Below are positions 45,715 to 55,911 of a stretch of DNA of 64,000 nt, in pieces (positions within the stretch are counted from its first letter, which is position 1; the number at the start of each line of letters is the position of its first letter). A program made the position numbers and the translations under genes. This stretch comes from Clostridioides difficile (lineage in GTDB: Bacteria > Bacillota > Clostridia > Peptostreptococcales > Peptostreptococcaceae): assembly GCF_001299635.1 (NCBI RefSeq), contig NZ_JRHN01000046.1, positions 1-64,000 of the forward strand, given 5' to 3'. Below the pieces are notes generated by a model. That model ran no database searches. It was not told the origin of the DNA and was given only the letters and a program-made list of their open reading frames with translations.

Positions 45715-47298
45715 TTAATTGCCATTTAAAAACTCTTGAGTAGCATGCACCTGACCATCAGATAATATATAAAGCCCAAATCCAGTACTATAGAACTCAT
45801 TACTAAGCATATTTGCATTGTACTCAGGAGACTTCTTCCATACTTCAAATATAGCTTTTGCTAAATCTTTTGCATCTTGAGTAGTTTGGACATTTTTAGA
45901 GTTGATATAAATATATGCTATATTTTCCTCACTTCTCATTCCAAAATCAGAAAATACTTGTGGAGCATTTTTACCATCTATATAATGTGCAAAAACTTTT
46001 TTATCCATCATATACTTAGACCACGCATTTGCCATACCCTCTAGCTTACTAGACACTACCAAAGGTTCTTTGCCTTTTTCTTTTCTATAGGAATTAATTA
46101 AGTTATACATTTCATTAGACACCATTGTTTTAAATTCTGGGCTATTATAATCATGAGTTTTATCATCTAGCACTTTTATTTCTACTCTTTTTTCTGTGCT
46201 TTTTCCCCATTCATCTGTAGCCTTTAATGTCAATATATATGCACCTACTCTATTTGTATCTATAAATCCATCAATTTTTATTGGCAATACCTTCCCAGTA
46301 TTATCTTTAGCTACTATATTCAACTTCCCACCATCAAACTTCTCGCCTTTGTATATCTCTGTAGTCCCTACTGTGATTGTTGGAGGTTGTCCATTTGATT
46401 CTGATGCACTTACACATTGTTGTATTACCTTATTACTCAGTTCACCTATAGAAGTTATATGTTTGGCTCCTTCTAATACATTCTTATCACTACCATCATT
46501 TACTAATACCATTGGATAGTCTTTAGTAAGTGGTGCAGCTGCTATAGCATCTACTAATTGATAGCCATCTGACACATAAAATCCATCTGCACTTTTAAAA
46601 AAGTAGTCTATTACCTTTTTATTAGTTTCAAATCGGTCAGTTCCTTCTATTCTTACTGAGTTTGTATTTTTAACTAGAGAGTTACTCATTATCTCTTCTG
46701 AGCCTATACAATATGATAGAACATCTTTTACATCAAAAGGTACACTCTTTCCATCTGTAAGTATTATTGGAACTCCATCTCTAGTAGCTACTGATGATAC
46801 ACTCATTGCATCTGCTTCTCCACTATATGCATTAGTTAATAGTACTTTATCAATTTTTTTTATAGTTGATATTTCTTTAGCTACTAAATAACTTGTTTTT
46901 AGTCTGTCTTCTCCACCAATTCTCTTAACTTCTATATGTTTAGAATCTAGTTCTTTTTCTACTGATTTACTTATAGTATCTTCTGTACCTATTATGTATG
47001 CTTTTTTGATATTTTTTAAACATCTATTTGTCTCTGTTGGTATCTTATTTTTTTGTGTAAATAATATTGGTGCTTTTGTGGCACCTGACAATCCACTTGC
47101 ACTTAATCCATCTGCAAGTGATTTTTCTGTATTTACTAAAATTACTGTTTCATAAGTTTGTCTATCAGCTATCTTTGCTGCTGTTTCATATCTATCTTTA
47201 CCATATATTTTTTCTACTACTGATGATGCATTTACACTTTTGAAGTTTACCAAGATTAATGATATTGCTAGACCTAATGATAATATTTTTTTATTCAT
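45715..47298 (-). CDS. cwp11: Cwp11, CWB2 protein with Ig-like and CAP domains
   Basis: The ATG of MNKKILSLG lies 8 bp after GGGGG, giving 527 residues; an ATG two codons earlier is too close to that ribosome site. The architecture equals Cwp12: signal peptide, CWB2 at about 25-300, an Ig-like domain at about 305-380 (EIYKGEKFDGGKL) and CAP at about 390-527 (NLINSYRKEKGKEPL, VFAHYIDG, RSEENIAY). It also ends in GFGLYILSDGQVHATQEF, almost the same as Cwp12. The pair arose by tandem duplication. The function of the CAP domain is unknown. It matches CD2795. Confidence 0.9.
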   Translation of the reverse strand: MNKKILSLGLAISLILVNFKSVNASSVVEKIYGKDRYETAAKIADRQTYETVILVNTEKSLADGLSASGLSGATKAPILFTQKNKIPTETNRCLKNIKKAYIIGTEDTISKSVEKELDSKHIEVKRIGGEDRLKTSYLVAKEISTIKKIDKVLLTNAYSGEADAMSVSSVATRDGVPIILTDGKSVPFDVKDVLSYCIGSEEIMSNSLVKNTNSVRIEGTDRFETNKKVIDYFFKSADGFYVSDGYQLVDAIAAAPLTKDYPMVLVNDGSDKNVLEGAKHITSIGELSNKVIQQCVSASESNGQPPTITVGTTEIYKGEKFDGGKLNIVAKDNTGKVLPIKIDGFIDTNRVGAYILTLKATDEWGKSTEKRVEIKVLDDKTHDYNSPEFKTMVSNEMYNLINSYRKEKGKEPLVVSSKLEGMANAWSKYMMDKKVFAHYIDGKNAPQVFSDFGMRSEENIAYIYINSKNVQTTQDAKDLAKAIFEVWKKSPEYNANMLSNEFYSTGFGLYILSDGQVHATQEFLNGN

Positions 47299-47589
47299 TT
47301 TCATATCCCCCTGATGATTTTTATGTTTTATATTTATATTCTTTTTACTTTTTTTAATTATTTTGTTATTTTTTGTATATTATAAAGTATATCTTATATA
47401 AATATATTCCGTCTATATATTAATATTTTATTTTATTAAAAATTTCAAAATTATTTCTAGTTGTTTTTTAAGTATTTATAAAATTTATTTCATTAATAAA
47501 AATAATTTACATTATTTTATAAATTAATTTTAATTTTACTTAAATCATCATACATATTCCACTATAATATTATTAAGACAATATAAATA

Positions 47590-47642
47590 AAAATAAGAAT
47601 GTACTTAGACATATGATTTATATCTAAATACATTCTTATTTT
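47590..47642. terminator. Terminator of cwp10
   Basis: AAAATAAGAATGTA pairs with TACATTCTTATTTT, with a TAGA/TCTA pair further in. The remaining 285 bp up to cwp11 is AT-rich; it contains a weak TAGACG-18-TATACT promoter candidate for cwp11 and nothing else recognisable. Confidence 0.8.
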
Positions 47643-47672
47643 AAGCTTACTTATTTACATTTACTTTGATAC

Positions 47673-49547
47673 TTATTTTGATTCAATTAAACTCTTAATC
47701 TTATCTACTACAGATGAAGCTATTCCTCCACCTATCTCAAATAACTTAGATGAATTTTTATTTTTCAATGAAATTTCTTGTGATTTATCTAACGTGTTTG
47801 TAGCAAGTACAACTGGTGAATTATTTTTAGCTGCCAATGGTCCAACTGCTAAAGCATCTATAAGCTTGTCTTGATTTGCAACTACAACTCCATCAAGTTT
47901 AGATTGAGAATAGAATTTATCTATTACTTTTGCATTTGTCTCTTGTCTACTTTGCCCTGCAACTCTATTTTTTGATATATCTTTGTCTACTATTTTCCCA
48001 ACTTGTTCAATGGCTTTATTAGATATTTTTTCCACTCCACCAATAAAATATATATTTGACACCTTATTTGATTTAATAAACTGTTCAGCTTCATTGTCTA
48101 CACCATCTTTTTGTGTAAGCACTATTGGAGTTTTTTCCTTTCCAGCTAATGATGCTATTGATAATGAATCAGCTTCTCCATTTCCTGCTCCTATATACAA
48201 CTTACTTACATTATTTGTCTTATCAATTTCTTTTGCTATATTAATAGAAGTCTGATATCTTGTACCTCCACCTATTCTTTGTACTGATATCTTTGAATTT
48301 ATAGCCTTAATTGATTCAATCACTGCATTTGGCATAGAATTATTTCCACCTATTACAATCACTTTTGATGGATTTAATCTTTTTATTTCTTCTACTGTTT
48401 TTTGAGGAAGCTTGTCATTTGAAGATAAAAGAATTGGTGAGCTTTTTACACTAGCAAGTGGCGTAGCTGTAAGCCCATCCACCATACTTTTATCTTCTCC
48501 ATTTACTATCACAACTGTATCTGATTTTTCCCAACCACTTTGAGAAATTTTAACTGCTGTCTCAAATCTATCTGAGCCTTTTAATTTTTTTACCATTACA
48601 TTAGATGCAGAATTACTCGAACTTCCACCACCTGAATTTCCTCCAGAAGTTCCACCTGAACTATTATCTGTATTATTTGAACCTCCAGATGTAGTCGAAT
48701 TTGCATCTAGTTTTGATAGTTCACTTTCAACTATAGATTTTAAGGATTTAGGAGTTTTAATTTCCACATATTTATTTGCTATGGCTTTTCTAAGTTTTGT
48801 TCTTTTCTGAGATAGTTCAAGTTTTGTGATTAAATCTGAACTATTTTCTTCCATTGTACTATTTACAAGATAATAACTTGTACTAAAATTATTTATTAGA
48901 TATTCTAAAGCATCTCCTTGACTAATTTCATACTTTTCTGGGTCAACTTTACTAGCGCCACTACCTCCAGTTGGTTTAATTTCATTCTCTTCAACAATAC
49001 TAAAACTTTCTCCATCACTAGAAGTTATATTTTTAAAGTCTATAGTCTTACTATTATAAGTTACAATTTTTAATGCAGGTTTACTATCTGTACCATTTCC
49101 TACAATCTTATATGTTATATTTGTATTTCCACTAGATTTCTTTACGGATATTTTTCCTATATTTAATGTATTTCCATCCAAAAGATTCTCACTTGATGTT
49201 ACATATATATCCAATGTAGTTGTATTACTTGTTTTATCATATGTTGGTACATAACTAGCATTAGCATTTCCATTTTTTATCTGCTTTGATATATTATCAG
49301 ACCACTTAATCTTTTGACCTGGTTCATTATCTATTAATTCAACCTCACCTTGCACCTTTATACTAGCTTGAAACGAATACACTATATTCTCTACTGATTC
49401 CACAGAAATATCTATAGTATTTACCTTTTCATATGTCTTTGTTCCTTGCAACACCGGAGCAGCATATGCACATGTCGCACTTCCAGTTATAGCTACTGCC
49501 ATACTCGACACTGCAATAGTTCTTATAAAAGATTTTCCTTTACTCAT
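47673..49547 (-). CDS. cwp10: Cwp10, CWB2 protein with an N-terminal beta domain (possibly cohesin-like)
   Basis: The ATG of MSKGKSFIRT follows AAGGAC, giving 624 residues, with a signal peptide cleaved near AYA/APV (residue 29). The region at about 38-190 looks all-beta (VYSFQASIKVQGEVELI, TTTLDIYVTSSENLLDG, NTLNIGKISVKKSSG). This pattern recalls cohesin modules, but no signature proves it. A helical stretch at about 205-280 and a Gly/Ser/Asn linker at about 283-315 lead to three CWB2 repeats at about 320-624. It lies directly downstream of the dockerin-containing M60 protein gene, which has no wall anchor of its own. It matches CD2796. Confidence 0.85.
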   Translation of the reverse strand: MSKGKSFIRTIAVSSMAVAITGSATCAYAAPVLQGTKTYEKVNTIDISVESVENIVYSFQASIKVQGEVELIDNEPGQKIKWSDNISKQIKNGNANASYVPTYDKTSNTTTLDIYVTSSENLLDGNTLNIGKISVKKSSGNTNITYKIVGNGTDSKPALKIVTYNSKTIDFKNITSSDGESFSIVEENEIKPTGGSGASKVDPEKYEISQGDALEYLINNFSTSYYLVNSTMEENSSDLITKLELSQKRTKLRKAIANKYVEIKTPKSLKSIVESELSKLDANSTTSGGSNNTDNSSGGTSGGNSGGGSSSNSASNVMVKKLKGSDRFETAVKISQSGWEKSDTVVIVNGEDKSMVDGLTATPLASVKSSPILLSSNDKLPQKTVEEIKRLNPSKVIVIGGNNSMPNAVIESIKAINSKISVQRIGGGTRYQTSINIAKEIDKTNNVSKLYIGAGNGEADSLSIASLAGKEKTPIVLTQKDGVDNEAEQFIKSNKVSNIYFIGGVEKISNKAIEQVGKIVDKDISKNRVAGQSRQETNAKVIDKFYSQSKLDGVVVANQDKLIDALAVGPLAAKNNSPVVLATNTLDKSQEISLKNKNSSKLFEIGGGIASSVVDKIKSLIESK

Positions 49548-49571
49548 TAACACCCGTCCTTATCTATCATC

Positions 49572-49605
49572 AGCTAGATGAATAAAATCCTTTATCCATC
49601 TAGCT
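49572..49605 (-). other. Hairpin in the leader of cwp10, not a terminator
   Basis: AGCTAGATG pairs with CATCTAGCT and ATAAA with TTTAT inside (14 bp, one mismatch) around a 4-nt loop. No T run follows on the minus strand, so it is more likely a 5' UTR structure or processing site between the M60 gene and cwp10, 25 bp before the start codon. Confidence 0.45.
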
Positions 49606-49758
49606 TCTTATATTTAATTTATAAATTACCCTAAATTTATAGTTACATTATATATGCTTTATTTTTGACAAATTGCTTTTTCAAAACTTTTTCATCCACT
49701 ACTCAAACAAAATGCCCAATATCACACTGATATCTTAGTCTTTTCAGACTTTCACATA

Positions 49759-52700
49759 CTATTTATCTCTGACAATATTACTCTTTACTTTATTATTTAC
49801 AGTAATTACCTTCTTATCACTTACATCAATAGTACTTCTTGTAGCCTTTCTAGCTTTACTATTACTATCAGTAAGACTTATCGTCTTTAACTCATCATAA
49901 GTTGTAGCTCCCACAGGTACATACATTGTATCACTTACAAATCTCTGACCTACTGGAGTATCTCCCTGAAGGTCATTGTATCTATAAAGTTCTGCTTTAA
50001 CCTTATCACTTAAAGAGTTGAAATCTTCTTTTGGCATATAATAAACCCATGTGCCTTTGCTTATCTCACCTAATTGTCCATTTTTTGGCACCTCTGCAAA
50101 TAAAAGAGCTTCTCCAGAGATAGTTTTATTATTTTTATCTACAAGTAATGGTAAGTTAAATGCTGGATTTCCACTATATTCTCCTGTAATTACTATTGAA
50201 CCTGATGGAATTTTAGCTGTTTCATCTTCATTTGTATTAGGGTCATCGCTTTGATATATATAATCCTCTGCTAACTTTCCAATTCCATTAGTACGAGCTT
50301 GGTCTACACTATTCACTGTCCCAATCTCTATATTGTCGCCTGGAGGCCCTATTATATCTAACTCTGCAACTTCTATATTAGACTTATTGTTAGATATTAA
50401 TTTTACATATCTAGCTTGATATGTCCAAAGCTTACCATCTTTATTAAATGTAACTCTAGCTTCATTGTCTTGGTCTTTTCCTCCACCAACTAAGTCTTGT
50501 CCATATTCAAAAGTTCCTTGACTCACATCTTCCCAAGTCTTTTTATCATTACTTACTTGTATCTTGTAAGTAGTCAATGGACTATATGTTGTGCTAGTAT
50601 CCTTTCTAAGACTAAACAGTCCTTTTAGTGAAAACTTTCTAGCTTCTGTCTTTGGTTTTGTATACTTTAATCCAACTATAGGTAATGTCTCTTTCATATC
50701 TACTATTATATATGGATTTTCTTCTACATTTATATCTGGGTCTTTTTGTGGGTCTTTGTTCCATTCAGCTTTACTAATTCTCTTTCCTTTATAAGTAGTG
50801 CTTGCATCATTATCTTTTATATTATCAATTTCAGGATTTTGTAGTGGCCCATGTGAGTCATTTTCAGTTCTAACGTCACCATCAGAAACAGTATTTGTTA
50901 TAAATGACCATGCTGACTTATTAATTTTTCCTTCATCTGATAATTTTACAGTACCAACTTCAAACTCGTCTGTTGGATTTAAGTGATAGTCATATGCAAC
51001 TACTTTATATGTAAATGCTCTGTTATTAAGGGGAGATATATTGTCAATAAATTGAGCTTTACTATTTCCTTTTGCATCCACAAAACCTACTGTTCTGTAT
51101 TTTACTTGAGTTCCATTTTCACCATCTAAGTAGTTTCCATCACTTCTTATTATTTCATATCCTAATATTTTATCTTTGTCTTTATCAACATCTAAATCTA
51201 TAGCTATCTTATTAGATTTAACTAAAGAGCCACTTTGCACTCCATCAGCAAAACTAGCACTTACCTTAGTATCTTCTGCCATGTTAGATATGTTTTCATT
51301 TAAAATCTTTCTTCTAGCCTCATCATTTACATACTGTATCTTTCTAGTCTCTTTTTCTAACTTCTTACCATCCATTATACTGTTTAGCTCTGGTGTAATC
51401 TCTACTCCCCATGCCTTAAAGTAGTCTCTTAAATCTTTTTCAACGACACTTGATGCCATAGCAACTAGCATTTGGTCTTTTGGCAAGTTATTTATTGGAT
51501 CATCACTTGAAAGTGCTCTATATTTTCTAGAAATTTTAGCATAGAATGAATCATTACCCAAATCAGCATCTGAATTATTCTTTAACATTGAACCAGTAAA
51601 ATCATCGTCATATGCTAAATGTAATTGCCATAACATTCCAAGTCTTTCAAATACGTTACTTGGTATTCCCAAACTATTTGAAGTAACATGTTCATATATC
51701 TTATCCATTGTAGAACCTTCAAGTCTTGAATGTGTCTCATCATCAAATGTCTGAGCAAGTAGTGCAAGTACATTGTTACTAGTCTCACTGTATGTCATCT
51801 TACCTATATCTGTAACATGCCCTATCTCATGACCTATTCCCCATCCAAATAAACTTCCTCCACTAGCTTTTCCATTAGCATCTATTTGGAAAGGTACTCC
51901 ATTCATAAGCCCTGGAACTGAACCGTATTCCACTCCTACATGCAGACCAGAAGCATACATAAATGCTCCAATAAACATTCTTTGATATTTTATGTTCATA
52001 CGAGATTTTGGAGCCATATCATTTTTAGTTATATTAAACTCATTATCGTCTATAGTTCCATTACCATCTAAATCTTGTGTCTTAAATACACCTCTTTCAG
52101 AGTATATTAAATCCATAATTTGTTCCCATGCAAGCATACTGTTATATAGTCTATCTACTTGTGTGTTTAAATCAGAATTTCCTTTTGATATTCCTTGATA
52201 TACAGCTGTTGCTGGAACGTTTAATGTTACTTTGTCACTTTCAATGTCAGTAGTATTTAATACACCTGTTGTTTCTGAATATCCATATGAATTACCAATA
52301 TTTGTGCCTGGATAGTATGGTTCTCCTTTTATCTCATTCTTATATTTAGCTAATTCTTCTATATAAACTTTTATTTTTTCTTTAGATTTAGAAACCCCCT
52401 CAGGGCTATTGTCGTTTATCATTCCATTTAAGTTAAGATGTGGTATCTTAGTAGCTCCTGCTACACGCACTTTTATATCTCCACCACTCGGAGTATCATA
52501 AGGGTATCTTATATATAAGCTTCCTCCACGTTCTGCATCTAAGCTATGAAGCTTACTCAACTGAATTACATTTTTACCAGTGTTAAGGTTTATTTCTCCA
52601 CTCTTATATGCTCCAGACTCTCCATAGTATTGTGTATATATTAACTTAGGAGTCTTACCACTTTTACTTCCAACATATATCGTAATTTCATCTCCAGCTC

Positions 52701-55686
52701 TAGCAGCTACTCCCAATGCCTGCCAGTCATTTCCCATACCTAAGTTATTCGACTTAATAGTATAGTTTCCACTCTTATCTTTATATTTTCCTGATACATT
52801 TATATCTTGATTAACAGTAGTCACATCAGTAAGTGTTGCTCTATCATTATATAAGTCTTGAGCTAATTTTAATTCTCTTTCTATAACAGTCTTATATGGA
52901 TGATATTCTCCACTTGCTGTATCTGGAGTATTAAGTCTATCTTTTAGTTCTGTTATTTTTTCTTGAGTTATACTTTCTTTTAATTCGACTTGTAAATCGT
53001 CTGTAAATAAATCTCTTACCTCTTTTTCTATACTGTCATACTCATAGAATTTAAGCTCTGATATATTAGATTTATATGAATAAGACGAACAAACACTAAC
53101 TTGTATCTTAGTCGCATTTATTGGTTCTTTTAATCTAACCATCACGTATTTATTATTATTTACAGGGTCTGTCTTTGTTTCAAAAGGTGCATCACCTAAA
53201 TTATGTAATTGACCATTTTCATCCCAATACTGTATCTCAAAGTCATTTATAGTCTTATCAGAAACATCAAATCTAGGTGTAGCCATAAAAGTATCCATAG
53301 TATAAGCTTTATCAAAAGTTATGATTGGTCCTCTATTTGTTCCTTCAGCTGCATTATAACTTGGGAATGTCCAGTGTGTTGTAAAGTCTCCATCAACTAC
53401 ATTAAATTTGTTAAATGGATTTTTATCACTATATTCTTTTGTATCATATCCAGCTGGATAAGTAACATCTATTATATGATTAGTTGGTATTCCAAATCCA
53501 GCATCAGATTTAGGAGTATTAATCAATCTATAGTTAGGTGTTGTTGGTGCATCTACACTTTCAGTTGTGCCTAGATATATCTTAGACATTCCACTAGTAC
53601 CTAAGTGATTAGTAGCTGTCATTCTAACTTCATACGTTGTATTATCTTTAAGCCCTTCTATTTTTGAACTTGTTCCACGAATAAGCTTATCATTGTATTT
53701 TATCCAAGAACCATTAGAACCTTTTTCTCTGTAATATAAGTCAAAATCTTTAGCTTGTTTATGATTTTTCCAACTTACATCAAGAGCTTTAAATCTACCT
53801 TTAATGCTTATGCCTTCTGGTGGCTCTGGTCTTGTATCTGGAACAACTTGAAACTCTATTATACTGTCTGGGCTAAATTGTATAGGCTTATAGTTTGAGT
53901 CCACATTTTCTGGTACTCCATCTAAATTGCTTGGTGAAGCTTCTTTATATCCACTAGACCAATCGCCATTTAAAGACTGTATGCTGACTCTATATAGACC
54001 ATACGCATCTATATCTCTAACCTCTATAGAATTTTTGCTAGTTTGTAATTTTTTAGTTGATAATACTTTTCCTTTACTATCAATTGTGTCTAATATAAGT
54101 TCATATGCAGACACATTAACTTCATTGTTCCAATAAAAAGATACCTTTTCATTTCCAACAGCAGTACTAGTTGTTATTTTATTAATTTTAGGTATATTCA
54201 TATCTGGCTTTGGTATTTCTTTATAAACATTATTTAAAAATTCAACTTTAGATATTTCTGCAAGATTTCTATCATTGGCTGTTGTAGCTGTTATTTTTAT
54301 AGTTATCTTTTTCACTGCTACTTGTTTTCCAAGATTTATCACTATATCGCTATTTTGAACATCTGCATATGTTTCTAAAGCTGACCTACTATATGTAGAT
54401 GTTGTAGAGTTATCATCTTTACTAATATTATTATCTTCTTTTGGTGTATCTTTGTCTAAATCAGATTTATCTGTTGATGAACTTTCTTTATCATTACTTT
54501 CCTTATTATTGTTTTCTTGTTCATTTGTATTAGAATTTGATTCTTCTTTATCATTCTTTTCTTCTTGAGTATTATCTAAGTTATTATCAGGTTGCTCTGT
54601 ATTTTCTTCTTTATTATTTACTTCTTCTTGTTGTTCCTCTTTTAAAGCTTTTACATACTCTTTGTTTTCATAAGGAATCTCTTGAACATTACCATCTTTA
54701 TCTGTAACCTCAACTATTCCTTTTGCTGGAGCACTCCCTTCAGGAGCTTTAATATTTATGACTTCCATATCAAGAGCTTCTGATAAAGCTATATCCATTA
54801 CTGCTGGTTTTTCTTCTGATATTTTATCCTCTTTATTTGCTGGAGATATTGTAACTCCACTACTTTCTCCACTAAATAAATCTTCTACAGTACCTTGAAT
54901 ATCTGTATCAGTATTTTTTTCTAATATTACTTTACTTGTATCTACTATAGGATTAGTAGGTACTATACTTTCTAGACTATTTGCATTTTCATTTTGTCCT
55001 AGATTTTTATGTACATAGTCTAGGTCAGCAATATCTACCTTTCCATCTCTATTTAAATCATATTCTTTTTTATTTGAATCTATATTTTCTAGAACTTCAT
55101 TATAATCATTTTTATCTACTTTGCCGTCTCCATTTACATCACCCATTAAGAATAGTTCATAGTTTAAAGGTTTATTTTTATTATCTACACTTGCTCTATT
55201 ACTTAATAAAACCCTTTGAGAATAATTTGATATATCAATATCTTTAACTTCTTTACTCTTAAATCCACTTCCAGAGACTTCTACCTTGTATTTTCCAACA
55301 GGTAAATTGCTGAACATAATATTATAATATGATATATTTTCATCTTTATCTTTTACTTCACTTCTATTGGCAGATAATTTTTTGATAGTATAGTCTATAG
55401 TATCTGTTCCTATATTTATACTTCCTAAATTTTTACCTCCAAGTTTTATTATCCCACTATTATTATTACCATCTTTTAATTGTAGCTGTATATCAGTTAT
55501 ACTTTCTGATTCATTATTTTTGATTGGAAGTGAAAAATTTAAATCCACTTCTAGATTCCCCTTTAGCTTTTCTGTAACTGATTTTTCAACTGCTCTTAGT
55601 TTTCCCTCTAATATAGGCTCTGCAAAAACATTCAATGGTGCACTACACATAGATACTGCTAGTACACAAGATATTGCCTTTTTCAT
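49759..55686 (-). CDS. Large secreted protein with dockerin, FN3, discoidin-like and M60 metalloprotease domains
   Basis: The ATG of MKKAISCVL follows GGGAGG; the product is 1975 residues with a signal peptide cleaved near VFA/EPI. In order: a beta domain (about 30-165); a dockerin type I pair of calcium loops (GDVNGDGKVDKNDY, DLNRDGKVDIADLDY) at about 181-228; an acidic Asn/Glu linker (about 350-430); two fibronectin III-like domains (about 500-705); a discoidin-like F5/8C domain (about 735-885); and an M60-type domain with HEIGH at about 1286-1290 and a downstream Glu at about 1301. An extra EF-hand-like DLDGNGTIDDNE lies near 1205 and a second discoidin-like region near 1650-1830. M60 enzymes cut mucin-type glycoproteins. 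It matches CD2797, annotated as a calcium-binding adhesin. There is no CWB2 or LPXTG anchor. A c-di-GMP riboswitch precedes it. Confidence 0.85.
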   Translation of the reverse strand: MKKAISCVLAVSMCSAPLNVFAEPILEGKLRAVEKSVTEKLKGNLEVDLNFSLPIKNNESESITDIQLQLKDGNNNSGIIKLGGKNLGSINIGTDTIDYTIKKLSANRSEVKDKDENISYYNIMFSNLPVGKYKVEVSGSGFKSKEVKDIDISNYSQRVLLSNRASVDNKNKPLNYELFLMGDVNGDGKVDKNDYNEVLENIDSNKKEYDLNRDGKVDIADLDYVHKNLGQNENANSLESIVPTNPIVDTSKVILEKNTDTDIQGTVEDLFSGESSGVTISPANKEDKISEEKPAVMDIALSEALDMEVINIKAPEGSAPAKGIVEVTDKDGNVQEIPYENKEYVKALKEEQQEEVNNKEENTEQPDNNLDNTQEEKNDKEESNSNTNEQENNNKESNDKESSSTDKSDLDKDTPKEDNNISKDDNSTTSTYSRSALETYADVQNSDIVINLGKQVAVKKITIKITATTANDRNLAEISKVEFLNNVYKEIPKPDMNIPKINKITTSTAVGNEKVSFYWNNEVNVSAYELILDTIDSKGKVLSTKKLQTSKNSIEVRDIDAYGLYRVSIQSLNGDWSSGYKEASPSNLDGVPENVDSNYKPIQFSPDSIIEFQVVPDTRPEPPEGISIKGRFKALDVSWKNHKQAKDFDLYYREKGSNGSWIKYNDKLIRGTSSKIEGLKDNTTYEVRMTATNHLGTSGMSKIYLGTTESVDAPTTPNYRLINTPKSDAGFGIPTNHIIDVTYPAGYDTKEYSDKNPFNKFNVVDGDFTTHWTFPSYNAAEGTNRGPIITFDKAYTMDTFMATPRFDVSDKTINDFEIQYWDENGQLHNLGDAPFETKTDPVNNNKYVMVRLKEPINATKIQVSVCSSYSYKSNISELKFYEYDSIEKEVRDLFTDDLQVELKESITQEKITELKDRLNTPDTASGEYHPYKTVIERELKLAQDLYNDRATLTDVTTVNQDINVSGKYKDKSGNYTIKSNNLGMGNDWQALGVAARAGDEITIYVGSKSGKTPKLIYTQYYGESGAYKSGEINLNTGKNVIQLSKLHSLDAERGGSLYIRYPYDTPSGGDIKVRVAGATKIPHLNLNGMINDNSPEGVSKSKEKIKVYIEELAKYKNEIKGEPYYPGTNIGNSYGYSETTGVLNTTDIESDKVTLNVPATAVYQGISKGNSDLNTQVDRLYNSMLAWEQIMDLIYSERGVFKTQDLDGNGTIDDNEFNITKNDMAPKSRMNIKYQRMFIGAFMYASGLHVGVEYGSVPGLMNGVPFQIDANGKASGGSLFGWGIGHEIGHVTDIGKMTYSETSNNVLALLAQTFDDETHSRLEGSTMDKIYEHVTSNSLGIPSNVFERLGMLWQLHLAYDDDFTGSMLKNNSDADLGNDSFYAKISRKYRALSSDDPINNLPKDQMLVAMASSVVEKDLRDYFKAWGVEITPELNSIMDGKKLEKETRKIQYVNDEARRKILNENISNMAEDTKVSASFADGVQSGSLVKSNKIAIDLDVDKDKDKILGYEIIRSDGNYLDGENGTQVKYRTVGFVDAKGNSKAQFIDNISPLNNRAFTYKVVAYDYHLNPTDEFEVGTVKLSDEGKINKSAWSFITNTVSDGDVRTENDSHGPLQNPEIDNIKDNDASTTYKGKRISKAEWNKDPQKDPDINVEENPYIIVDMKETLPIVGLKYTKPKTEARKFSLKGLFSLRKDTSTTYSPLTTYKIQVSNDKKTWEDVSQGTFEYGQDLVGGGKDQDNEARVTFNKDGKLWTYQARYVKLISNNKSNIEVAELDIIGPPGDNIEIGTVNSVDQARTNGIGKLAEDYIYQSDDPNTNEDETAKIPSGSIVITGEYSGNPAFNLPLLVDKNNKTISGEALLFAEVPKNGQLGEISKGTWVYYMPKEDFNSLSDKVKAELYRYNDLQGDTPVGQRFVSDTMYVPVGATTYDELKTISLTDSNSKARKATRSTIDVSDKKVITVNNKVKSNIVRDK

Positions 55687-55754
55687 GAAATAACAATCCT
55701 CCCTCAATAAATCTTTAATTTTCCATGAATTTAAATGCTATAGTTTCAGACAAT

Positions 55755-55781
55755 AAAAAAAGACACTCAAAGAGAATCTTT
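55755..55781 (-). terminator. Riboswitch expression-platform terminator
   Basis: AAAGATTCTC pairs with GAGTGTCTTT around TTT (one mismatch, one G-T) and is followed by TTTTATTG on the minus strand. It lies between the c-di-GMP aptamer and the start codon. An upstream AAAAAGA/TCTTTTT pairing could act as an alternative fold. Confidence 0.7.
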
Positions 55782-55801
55782 ATTATGAATAAAAAGAATT
55801 T

Positions 55802-55895
55802 GCTCTTTTTAGCAACTGGCTGATATGGCTTTATAAGCTTTAATCCCTATAGTTTTGCGTCATTAGATTTCCCTAATTTTGCCATTTAATTTTCA
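55802..55895 (-). ncRNA. Class I c-di-GMP riboswitch (GEMM-I) aptamer
   Basis: The minus strand has AUUAG and CUAAU enclosing a GGAAAU loop with a GAAA tetraloop, directly followed by the GEMM hallmark GACGCAAAACUAUAGGG, then UUAAAGC and later CAGCCAGUUGCU. These are the conserved P1b helix, the nucleotide-binding junction and the tetraloop-receptor strand of class I c-di-GMP riboswitches. It lies between a promoter and a terminator in the leader of the M60/dockerin gene, so ligand binding probably stops transcription, as for other class I riboswitches of C. difficile. Confidence 0.88.
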
Positions 55896-55911
55896 ATGCT
55901 TTTATACCCAT

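Noticed and set aside
36634-49553. Repeated segments as transposable or CRISPR-like repeats
   Set aside because: The repeats are inside reading frames and encode CWB2 modules (three per protein); there are no spacers, cas genes or terminal inverted repeats.
49735-49758. Terminator of the M60 gene (AGTCT/AGACT hairpin)
   Set aside because: The stem is only 5-6 bp, overlaps the coding end and is not followed by a T run.
49759-55686. Sortase-anchored adhesin
   Set aside because: The C-terminus has no LPXTG/SPKTG-type motif, hydrophobic segment or basic tail, so sortase anchoring is not supported.
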